Assembly (NCBI GenBank): GCA_903889845.1
Contig: CAISZB010000443.1
Span: 1-5,340, forward strand
Length of the DNA: 5,340 bases
Source: an uncultured Verrucomicrobium sp.
GTDB lineage: Bacteria > Verrucomicrobiota > Verrucomicrobiia > Methylacidiphilales > GAS474
Direction: 5' to 3'
Positions 1-5,340 of the stretch are shown here, one piece after another (within the stretch, counting starts at the first letter, position 1; each line of letters begins with the position of its first letter). The notes below the pieces were generated by a model that was given only the letters and a program-made list of their open reading frames with translations, was not told the DNA's origin and did no database searches. Made by a program: the position numbers and the translations under genes.

Positions 1-371
1 AGGCCATCAGCAAGGCCCTGGGGGACCGCTCCGGGATTCGCCGCTACGGTTTCTTCTACCTCCCGATGGACGAGACCCTCGTCCGCGTCGCGCTCGACTT
101 CAGCGGCCGCCCCCTCGTCGTCTTCAAGGTGCCGAAGAACGCCCCCCTCATCCGCCTCAAGGCGGGCGACTTCCCCGCGCAGCTCACCGAGGAATTCCTC
201 CGCGGCCTCGCCCAGCACGCGGGCCTGACCCTCCACGTCGAGGTCCTCTACACCTCGGAGGTCCACCACCTCATCGAGGGCGTCTTCAAGGGATTGGCGA
301 AGGCGCTCGACGTCGCCATGTCGCGCGATCCCCGCGTGAAGGGCGTACCGAGCACCAAGGGAACCCTCTAA
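1..371 (+). CDS. hisB: Imidazoleglycerol-phosphate dehydratase HisB, C-terminal part (5' end outside window)
   Basis: The reading frame is open from position 3 to the TAA at 369-371 and gives 122 residues. This is the second half of a protein that is usually about 195-200 residues long as a monofunctional enzyme. HisB dehydrates imidazole glycerol phosphate to imidazole-acetol phosphate, a late cytoplasmic step of histidine synthesis. Family signatures are visible: ALGDRSGIRRYG at the left edge, then PMDE, the metal-binding HHLIEGVFKGLAKAL block (the family usually has HHIIEA, so Ile and Ala are replaced by Leu and Gly), and the C-terminal PSTKG motif. The metal-ligand His-His and Glu of that block are intact. 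The ATG at 66 is internal (the Met of PMDE) and is not the start. The gene is followed after 14 nt by hisH on the same strand, so the two are probably co-transcribed. Whether it was fused to a phosphatase domain, as in enterobacteria, cannot be seen, but the operon layout makes a monofunctional form more likely. Confidence 0.96.
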   Translation, partial: AISKALGDRSGIRRYGFFYLPMDETLVRVALDFSGRPLVVFKVPKNAPLIRLKAGDFPAQLTEEFLRGLAQHAGLTLHVEVLYTSEVHHLIEGVFKGLAKALDVAMSRDPRVKGVPSTKGTL

Positions 372-376
372 GGAGG
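371..376 (+). promoter_or_regulatory. Strong ribosome binding site of hisH
   Basis: AGGAGG begins at the last base of the hisB stop codon and lies 9 nt before the hisH ATG at 386. It is the only near-consensus Shine-Dalgarno site clearly placed before a start in the window, and it fixes the hisH start. Confidence 0.85.
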
Positions 377-385
377 GAAGGGTAA

Positions 386-994
386 ATGATCGGGATCATC
401 GACTACGGGATGGGCAACCTGCGGAGCGTCGAGAAGGCGCTCCAATCGGTCGGCGCGCCCACTCGCTTCATCACCGGCACCTCCGGCCTGGAAGGGCTCA
501 AGGGCCTCGTCCTCCCCGGCGTCGGGGCCTTCACCGACTGCGTCGGGAACCTCCGCGCCACCGGCCTCTGGGAGCCGATCCGGGAATGGATCGCCGCCGA
601 CAAGCCCTTCTTCGGCATCTGCCTCGGCTACCAGATGCTCTTCGAGGGGAGCGAGGAAGGTCCCGGCGTCGAGGGCCTCGGCGTCTTCGCGGGCAACGTC
701 GTCCGCTTCCCGACGAGCGAGTTGAAGGTCCCGCAGATGGGTTGGAACCAAGTCTCCATCGTCCGTCCTTCCGCCTTCACCGAGGGCGTCGTCACCGGGG
801 ACCACGTCTACTTTGTCCACAGCTTCTACCCCGTCCCCGCCGATCCTGGCATCGTCGCCATGACGACCGAGTACGGCCTCACCTTCGCCAGCGCCGTCGG
901 AAAGGGCCGCCTCTTCGCCACCCAGTTCCACCCGGAGAAAAGCCAGCGCGTCGGGCTGAAACTCCTCTCCAATTTCGCCAAGCTCGCCGTTTGA
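386..994 (+). CDS. hisH: Imidazole glycerol phosphate synthase, glutamine amidotransferase subunit HisH
   Basis: This complete 202-residue protein is of usual length for HisH. It is the class I (triad) glutaminase subunit of imidazole glycerol phosphate synthase. It hydrolyses glutamine and channels ammonia to the cyclase HisF, which turns PRFAR into imidazole glycerol phosphate and AICAR. Visible family blocks are the N-terminal IGIIDYGMGNLRSVEKAL, the oxyanion-region LPGVGAF at about residues 43-49, the nucleophile motif GICLGYQML with Cys79, and ATQFHPEKS with the other triad members His182 and Glu184. The start is set by an AGGAGG site 9 nt upstream. The gene lies 14 nt after hisB and 4 nt before hisA, so it sits in a tight operon. 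Its obligate partner hisF is not in the window. All catalytic residues are present and nothing suggests decay. Confidence 0.98.
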   Translation: MIGIIDYGMGNLRSVEKALQSVGAPTRFITGTSGLEGLKGLVLPGVGAFTDCVGNLRATGLWEPIREWIAADKPFFGICLGYQMLFEGSEEGPGVEGLGVFAGNVVRFPTSELKVPQMGWNQVSIVRPSAFTEGVVTGDHVYFVHSFYPVPADPGIVAMTTEYGLTFASAVGKGRLFATQFHPEKSQRVGLKLLSNFAKLAV

Positions 995-998
995 TCCC

Positions 999-1712
999 AT
1001 GACCATTTTCCCCGCCATCGACCTCCTGGAAGGCCAGGTCGTCCGCCTCGAACAGGGCAAGAAGGAAGCCCGCACCGTCTACGGAAACGATCCCGCCGCC
1101 TTCGCCCAGGCGTGGCGCGATCAGGGGGCGGAAGCCCTCCACGTCGTCGACCTCGACGGGGCCTTCACCGGGAAGCCCGCGAACCTGGAGCACGTCCGCA
1201 AGATCGTCGCCGCGATGGGGAACATCCCCGTCGAACTGGGCGGCGGCCTCCGGGACGAGGAGACTATCGCCGCCGCCCTCGATACCGGGGTCGCGCGGGT
1301 CATCCTCGGGACGAAGGCGTGCGAGTCGCTCCCCTTCGTCGAGAAAGTCGTCGCCCGCTTCGGTGGTGCGCGGATCGCCGCCGGGATCGACGCGAAGGAC
1401 GGGAAGGTCGCCGTGAAGGGCTGGACCGAAAAATCGGAGCATGACGCCGTTCCCCTCGCACGGCAGCTCGAAGCTGCGGGCGTCGGCCTCATCATCTACA
1501 CCGACATTTCGACCGACGGCATGTTCACCGGGCCGAATTATCCCGCCCTGAAGGAACTCCTCGCCGCCGTGACGGTTCCCGTCATCGCCTCCGGCGGCAT
1601 CGGTACCGCGGAGCACGTCCGCACGCTGCGCACGATCCCGAATCTCTACGGCGCCATCGTCGGTAAGGCCCTCTACGACGGCAAGGTCACGCTGGCCGAG
1701 ATCCTGCACTGA
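999..1712 (+). CDS. hisA: ProFAR isomerase HisA
   Basis: This complete 237-residue protein is near the usual 240-245 residues of HisA. The enzyme is a (beta/alpha)8 barrel that performs the Amadori isomerisation of ProFAR to PRFAR, the substrate of HisF-HisH. Visible motifs are FPAIDLLEGQVVRL with the catalytic Asp8, LHVVDLDGA at about 47-55, the first phosphate-binding loop ELGGGLRD at 79-86, GIDAKDGKVAVKGW with the second catalytic Asp131, YTDISTDGM at 167-175, and the second phosphate loop ASGGIG at 197-202. The ATG is 4 nt after the hisH TGA with no clear Shine-Dalgarno site, so translation is probably coupled to hisH. It is the last plus-strand gene in the window. Its final 26 nt are overlapped by the 3' end of a convergent small ORF. 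hisF, often the next gene, does not follow. A bifunctional HisA/TrpF (PriA) role is not suggested by context. Confidence 0.98.
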   Translation: MTIFPAIDLLEGQVVRLEQGKKEARTVYGNDPAAFAQAWRDQGAEALHVVDLDGAFTGKPANLEHVRKIVAAMGNIPVELGGGLRDEETIAAALDTGVARVILGTKACESLPFVEKVVARFGGARIAAGIDAKDGKVAVKGWTEKSEHDAVPLARQLEAAGVGLIIYTDISTDGMFTGPNYPALKELLAAVTVPVIASGGIGTAEHVRTLRTIPNLYGAIVGKALYDGKVTLAEILH

Positions 1713-1881
1713 CGGGTTCCGTCGGCGTGGGGGCGGTTGGTTCCGGCGCTGGAGCTGGCGCCCGTTCCAATTCCTGAATCAGGCGGGCGAACTCGGGGAC
1801 TTCGTGTCCCTTGAGGTCGGCCCGGGCCAGGAACTTCTTCAGCGCGTTCCACGCGCCTTCGGTGAGGAGGAGGTTTTTCAT
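1687..1881 (-). CDS. Small protein of unknown function, last gene of the tail-like block (64 aa)
   Basis: I do not recognise this protein. From the ATG at 1881 it has 64 residues: a probably helical, charged first part (MKNLLLTEGAWNALKKFLAR to about residue 41) and a low-complexity Pro/Ala/Glu/Thr tail (for example APAPAPEPTAPTPTEP). No signal peptide or membrane segment is evident. The start is uncertain: the frame is also open to an ATG at 1908 and a TTG at 1929, which would give 73 or 80 residues and overlap the upstream gene by up to 38 nt. None has a Shine-Dalgarno site. ATG 1881 is preferred because it lies 10 nt after the upstream stop, which suits re-initiation. The last seven codons and the TGA lie antisense to the end of hisA. 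Tiny helical proteins are common downstream of phage tail genes, but that is only a positional argument. The proline-rich tail may be partly a chance extension into flanking DNA. Confidence 0.5.
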   Translation of the reverse strand: MKNLLLTEGAWNALKKFLARADLKGHEVPEFARLIQELERAPAPAPEPTAPTPTEPVSAGSRPA

Positions 1882-1891
1882 AAAGAGGGAA

Positions 1892-3034
1892 TCAGGAGGA
1901 GGAACCATAAGGTTCGCTGCCCAGGACAATCATCTTCTTCGGCGAGCCATCGACGCAGATATCGACCTCGCGGAATTTCACCTGGTGTACCCCTCCGCCG
2001 AGGGCGGCCAGGTCGCCCGAGTCGAGGACGACGGTCAGCCCGCCGCCGAAGTCCATGTCGATCCCGGAACCGCCCGTGCCGAGGACGACGTTGATGTGCT
2101 GGGTCCCGCCGCCGTAGGAGACTTCGAGGCCGGAGAGCTCGTCGGCACCGATGAGGAGGGAGACCGCGCCGGAGGCGCCGTGGAGCGTCAGCTCCCCGGT
2201 CAGGCTGCTCCCGCCGGCCTGGAGCGTGAGGCCGTTGACGACGTTGATGTCGAGGGCGGTCAGGGCGTGGCAGGTCTCGCCCGAGACCGTGCCGATGCCG
2301 AGGGTCCCCGCCGTCTTGTCCCACTGGAAGACGCAGGGCAGGACGGCCAGGTCGGAGGCGCCGCTGGAAAGGACGTAGAGCGGAGGCGTCAGGGGCTGCC
2401 CGTTCTGCGTCCACTGGTAGAAGCGGCAGGTGTCGCCGCCCACGTCGGCCGTGTCGAGGACGATCTCGGTCGAGCCGGACAGAAGCGTCAGCGAGGCGTC
2501 GGAGTCGGTGAGGGACGATTCGATCTTCTGTGTTGGGGACCGTTCCAGAGTCAGCAGGTAGGTCGCCGGGTTGGAGAGGTCGGCCTGGAAAAACTTTACC
2601 GGGCTCTCGGCAGTGGCGGCCCCGCTCACGATCTTGAAGAAGCCCTGTCCGAAGTCGGCGACCGTGACGAACTCGCTCCCCTCCGAGGCTCCCGTGGCGT
2701 GGCACCAGAGGACCGCGTCGCTTCCGTTCATTCGGAGGTCGAGGCGGCCCTCCAGCCCCGTTGTCGTGCCGAGGTCGGAGCTCTCCCGATCCACGCGCAG
2801 CCAGTAGTTTTCCAGGACATCGGCGTCGGCATTGAGCTGCCCCGGCTCCCCCTGGCCCAGCATCCAGGCCGATTCCTTCTCGGCCAGCTTGTCGGCGTCC
2901 TGCGTCGTGACGAAGCCGGGCAGGGCGAAGCTGCTCTCCTTGTCGACGTGGAGGCGGCGGGTGCGGTGGAGGTCGTCGACCTGCTGGCGCAGGCTTTGGA
3001 CATGGGCTGCGAGGTGGGAGTCGGCTTCGCTCAT
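1892..3034 (-). CDS. Putative phage tail appendage/fibre-like protein (380 aa, beta-rich)
   Basis: The 380-residue product is not matched to a named family here. Residues 5-28 (HLAAHVQSLRQQVDDLHRTR) have heptad-like spacing (L8, V12, L15, V19, L22) and could be a short coiled coil for trimerisation. Residues 90-260 are rich in Ser, Thr and Asp with alternating hydrophobics, for example FFKIVSGAATAESPVKFFQADLSNPATYLLTLE (given as blocks 132-144 and 145-164), which suggests beta sandwiches or beta strands. Residues 262-345 are a Gly-rich, strand-turn region (LTLQAGG, GELTLHGASGAVSLLIG, SYGGGTQHINVVLG, DFGGGLTVVLDSG). The C-terminus carries VKFREVDICVDG then KKMIVLGSEPY, a compact block that looks like a conserved module. 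No signal peptide is seen. The ATG overlaps the stop of the upstream gene (ATGA at 3034-3031), so translation is coupled and no Shine-Dalgarno is needed. Position after a hub-like protein suits a tail tip, fibre or spike component. Reality as a gene is strong; function is inference. The frame stays open upstream inside the larger gene, but that part is shadow. Confidence 0.82.
   Translation of the reverse strand: MSEADSHLAAHVQSLRQQVDDLHRTRRLHVDKESSFALPGFVTTQDADKLAEKESAWMLGQGEPGQLNADADVLENYWLRVDRESSDLGTTTGLEGRLDLRMNGSDAVLWCHATGASEGSEFVTVADFGQGFFKIVSGAATAESPVKFFQADLSNPATYLLTLERSPTQKIESSLTDSDASLTLLSGSTEIVLDTADVGGDTCRFYQWTQNGQPLTPPLYVLSSGASDLAVLPCVFQWDKTAGTLGIGTVSGETCHALTALDINVVNGLTLQAGGSSLTGELTLHGASGAVSLLIGADELSGLEVSYGGGTQHINVVLGTGGSGIDMDFGGGLTVVLDSGDLAALGGGVHQVKFREVDICVDGSPKKMIVLGSEPYGSSS
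3031..3034 (-). promoter_or_regulatory. ATGA stop/start overlap coupling the two large tail-like genes
   Basis: Read on the minus strand, ATGA gives the ATG of the 380-residue gene (3034-3032) and the TGA of the large upstream gene (3033-3031). The bases just upstream are pyrimidine-rich with no Shine-Dalgarno, so re-initiation by the terminating ribosome is the likely way the downstream gene is translated. Confidence 0.85.
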
Positions 3035-5340
3035 AGCAAGGAAGGGAGTTGGGAGAGGTAGTGGTTGCGGGCGGCGACGACCGGGTTGATCCGGCCCTGC
3101 GCGTCGGAGAGGGCGAGGCCCGAGGCCTCGATCCGGCAGGTGCGGTCGCTCCCGGAGGAGGGGTTGCCGCCCCGGCGGAAGGAGATCGAGGTGACGATCC
3201 CGTCCGATCCGGCGAGGAGGCCTCCGATGGCGAGGCCGTTTCCCACGGCGATGCCGGAGGGCCAGTAGTCGAGCCGGGCCTCGCCGGAGACCTTCGCCCC
3301 GGCCTGGCCCGCCGCGATGGCGGAGGCGATGGCCTGGAGGCGGGTGGCGACGGGGACCAGCGTCTCCGCGCTCGAAAAGAGTTGGTAGGCGTTGAGGTTC
3401 GAGGCGTCGAAGGCGTCGCCGACCCAGTTCGCGGCGTAGGCCGGGACGAGCCGCGCCTGGGGGATCGTCCGACGGCGGCCCGTGGTGACGGAGGTGCCGG
3501 TGGATGCCGAGGCCCCGACGCGGTAGTCGCTCTCGAAGGCGAGCGTGCAGGCCAGCCGGAAAGTGGCGTGCTCCGTCGGGGAGACGGCGACGGTCTTCGG
3601 CTTGTCGCTGGAGGCGTCCTTGGCGTAGACCGTGATCCGGCGGCGGAGGAGGAGCAGCGCCGGGTCGAGGCGCACTTCGATGCCGCCGGTGACGCGCCGC
3701 CAGTCGGTCCCGGCCTCGTCCCAGGAGGCCCAGAAGCAGGCCGTGGCCGGGATGCCGTCCAGACCCGGGATCGCTCCCCCGTCCGTGGCGGCGGCGGCGT
3801 AGCCCGAGGCCGTGGTCGCGTCGAGCCGGACGGCCAGTTCCCCCCGGAGGCGGTAGGGGGCGTTCCCGCTCGGCGCGGGCAGGAACGAGAAGGCCGAGGC
3901 GACGGAGGAAAAATCGGGACGGTAGGCAAAGGCATAGTCTCCGTCGGCGAGCGAGAGGCGGTCGAGGGGGAGGAAGGAGCCGAAGGTCCCGCCCCCGCCG
4001 TCGGTAAAGCCGCACTGGCAGAGGGCCGGGGCGCTGACCACATCGACGGCGTCGCAGGTGTCCTGAATGCTCGCCGCCGTCCGGGCCATCGTGGCCGTCG
4101 AGGTCGAGGCGGTCACGGAGGAGACGGGGATCGAGACGGTGCTGTCGGCGTCCTTGAAGGCGTGGAGCGTCGCGCCCGAGCCGTAGCGGATCGTCCAGGT
4201 ATGGCCCAGGCGGGAGAGGAGGAAGTCGATCGCCGAGGCGAGGTCGCGGCCCCGGAGGTCGATCTCCCCCGGCACCGCGTTGGCTCCCGGCAGCGAGGCC
4301 CAGGAGGGCTGCGCGGTGACGGAGGCGGGCATGTAGGCGGCGGCGAGGAGGGAGAGGATGTCCCCGTAGGTCCAGTAGACCGCGCCCGTCCCTGCCAGGA
4401 AGCGGGGGGCGGAGCCGTTCTTGTCGGGCTCCCCCCGGCGGTTGAAGACCCAGTCGTACCCGCGCCGCGTGTAGGCGTCGGCGGCGTCGCCCGCGTCGTT
4501 CGTCGGGAGGCCGCCGACGGCGATCCCCGCCATCTCCCAGCGCGGGTCGAGGGCCGTGACGCTCGACGTGAAGAGGCCGGATGATCCGGCGTGGCGGTCG
4601 ACCTGGACGACGCGGCCCGTGAAGAGGCCGTTCCACGAGAGGGCGTCGCCGATGGAATAGGGCAGCGAGGGCGAGACGCCGACGGCGACGTTGCTCAGCG
4701 TGCAGGAACCGGGAGTGAGGCCCGAGGTGTGGCGGATCTCGACGAGGGGGAAATCGCCCGAGACGGTCGAGGTCGTGACGCTCTTCCAGACCAGCGTGGC
4801 GCGGAGCATCGGATACCCGGCTCCGGTCCCGGTATCGACGCCGCTGCCCGCGGGTTCGAAGCGGACCTCGCTCTTCATCATCCCGGCGAGGGTGCCGAAC
4901 TGGGGCGTGGCGACGGGGCCGATGGCGCTCCGCAGGCCGGAAAGGAGAGTGGCGCGGGTCGTGTCGTCGTCGGAGGCGAAGCCGACGCAGCGGAGTTCCG
5001 CGAGGGGGGCGGTGAAGGCGTGGGTCACCTTCAGCGTCCAGTGATGGCCGGTGAGGGGGAGGGCGATCGAGGCCGGGGAGAGCGCGGTCCCCGCCGACCC
5101 GGGATTCGATCCGGCGGGACCGACCGCGACGACGGGAAGGGTGCCCGCGACGAGGAGGTCTTCGGCCCGGAGAACGTAGGCGATGCGGACGGAAAGCGTT
5201 CCCGTCTGGCCGGGGAGCCCCTCCAGCTCGATGGTCTCCTTGCGAAGGTCCGCGTAGGTCCGGCCCGTCGCGGTGGTGACGGTGAAGAGCGTCGCCTCGG
5301 AGAGGAGGAGGGCGGAGAGCGTCGCGCTCTCGGCGGTGGC
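3031..5340 (-). CDS. Large putative phage baseplate/tail-hub-like protein, 5' end outside window (at least 769 aa)
   Basis: The frame is open without a stop from the right edge (5340) to the TGA at 3033-3031, giving 769 visible residues. A GTG at 5028 could be taken as a start, but it has no Shine-Dalgarno and the 104 codons before it hold no stop and look like normal protein (for example GTLSVRIAYVLRAEDLLVAG), so the true start lies beyond the window. Numbering from the right edge, residues 226-249 (SLPYSIGDALSWNGLFTGRV, then VQVD) resemble the strand of tail-hub proteins that carries an F-x-G-x-V pattern. Residues 322-348 (GYGDILSLLAAAYMP-like helix, here YWTYGDILSLLAAAYM) and 361-395 (LRGRDLASAIDFLLSRLG, then TWTIRYGSGATLHAF) resemble the hub helix followed by a strand pair. 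Residues 681-743 (ARLDYWPSGIAVGNGLAIGG, then GIVTSISFRRGG) resemble the closing hub strands. This is reminiscent of gpD/gp44/gp27-type baseplate hubs; I know of no exact match. The roughly 290 residues between the helix block and the closing strands are a beta-rich insertion of unknown role. Confidence 0.8.
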   Translation of the reverse strand, partial: ATAESATLSALLLSEATLFTVTTATGRTYADLRKETIELEGLPGQTGTLSVRIAYVLRAEDLLVAGTLPVVAVGPAGSNPGSAGTALSPASIALPLTGHHWTLKVTHAFTAPLAELRCVGFASDDDTTRATLLSGLRSAIGPVATPQFGTLAGMMKSEVRFEPAGSGVDTGTGAGYPMLRATLVWKSVTTSTVSGDFPLVEIRHTSGLTPGSCTLSNVAVGVSPSLPYSIGDALSWNGLFTGRVVQVDRHAGSSGLFTSSVTALDPRWEMAGIAVGGLPTNDAGDAADAYTRRGYDWVFNRRGEPDKNGSAPRFLAGTGAVYWTYGDILSLLAAAYMPASVTAQPSWASLPGANAVPGEIDLRGRDLASAIDFLLSRLGHTWTIRYGSGATLHAFKDADSTVSIPVSSVTASTSTATMARTAASIQDTCDAVDVVSAPALCQCGFTDGGGGTFGSFLPLDRLSLADGDYAFAYRPDFSSVASAFSFLPAPSGNAPYRLRGELAVRLDATTASGYAAAATDGGAIPGLDGIPATACFWASWDEAGTDWRRVTGGIEVRLDPALLLLRRRITVYAKDASSDKPKTVAVSPTEHATFRLACTLAFESDYRVGASASTGTSVTTGRRRTIPQARLVPAYAANWVGDAFDASNLNAYQLFSSAETLVPVATRLQAIASAIAAGQAGAKVSGEARLDYWPSGIAVGNGLAIGGLLAGSDGIVTSISFRRGGNPSSGSDRTCRIEASGLALSDAQGRINPVVAARNHYLSQLPSLL

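Noticed and set aside
368..1709. Minus-strand open frames across hisH and hisA
   Set aside because: They are antisense to genes with clear catalytic motifs and carry acidic, low-complexity translations with no recognisable domain.
1745..1762. Possible hairpin between the convergent blocks: GGCGC with GCGCC and an 8-nt loop, considered as a shared terminator
   Set aside because: The stem is only 5 bp, has no flanking T or A tract on either strand, and falls in the Pro/Ala repeat codons of the small ORF, where such short GC matches arise by chance.
1881..1929. Programmed +1 frameshift joining the 380-residue protein to the small ORF, since the small frame is open across the stop at 1894-1892
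   Set aside because: The sequence before the TGA (TCC TCC TCC TGA) does not resemble known +1 shift sites such as that of prfB, there is no stimulatory Shine-Dalgarno-like element, and an ATG just downstream explains the arrangement simply.
1811..4584. Long plus-strand open frames (1811-3061, 416 codons; 3049-4584, 511 codons) opposite the tail-like genes
   Set aside because: Their translations are dominated by Gly, Arg, Ala, Glu, Val and Asp with no domain pattern, as expected for antisense frames of GC-rich genes. The minus-strand frames give balanced, protein-like sequence and mesh through an ATGA overlap.
3035..4636. Upstream extension of the 380-residue gene to a 914-residue frame, and a 721-codon minus-strand frame at 4043-1878
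   Set aside because: These stretches are Arg/Pro/Leu- or Ser/Pro/Arg-rich shadow translation of the large hub-like gene. The protein changes to normal composition exactly at the ATG at 3034.
1..5340. Mobile-element hallmarks, tRNA genes, CRISPR repeats or long direct repeats
   Set aside because: I read both strands and found no transposase or integrase motifs, no tRNA-like cloverleaf and no regularly spaced repeats. Frequent GAGG/CGCC words reflect GC-rich codon use.

Overview
The window is GC-rich bacterial DNA with two oppositely oriented blocks that meet tail to tail near position 1700. The left block (plus strand, 1-1712) is the end of a histidine-biosynthesis operon: the C-terminal part of hisB, complete hisH and complete hisA. 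The right block (minus strand, 5340-1687) holds three closely packed genes that look like a bacteriophage tail or tail-derived module. They are a large protein of at least 769 residues that runs off the right edge, a 380-residue protein, and a protein of about 64 residues.

The his genes are ordinary in sequence and keep their catalytic residues. HisB (imidazoleglycerol-phosphate dehydratase) makes imidazole-acetol phosphate. HisA isomerises ProFAR to PRFAR. HisH is the glutaminase that feeds ammonia to HisF, which acts on PRFAR. No hisF follows hisA here: the next gene is convergent, so HisF must be encoded outside the window.

In the right block the large protein has blocks resembling phage baseplate or tail-hub proteins: an 'FTGRV' strand, an 'LRGRDLASAIDFLLSRLG' helix followed by a strand pair, and a C-terminal 'GIVTSISFRRGG' strand. 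The 380-residue protein starts at an ATGA overlap with it. It has a short coiled-coil-like start, a long beta-rich and glycine-rich body, and a distinctive C-terminal segment, which suits a tail fibre, tip or appendage protein. The small protein begins about 10 nt after that gene's stop. Its last codons and its stop lie antisense to the last codons of hisA.

The whole window is coding, with no intergenic stretch above about 15 nt. I see no integrase, transposase, tRNA, CRISPR array or convincing terminator. The organism cannot be fixed from this sequence. A high-GC Gram-negative, possibly Verrucomicrobiota, is a weak guess from the general look of the proteins. The most interesting point is an apparent tail module, either the end of a prophage or a domesticated tail-like or gene-transfer-agent-like cluster, abutting and overlapping a core his gene. 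Its function is inferred from fold-like patterns, not from a database match.
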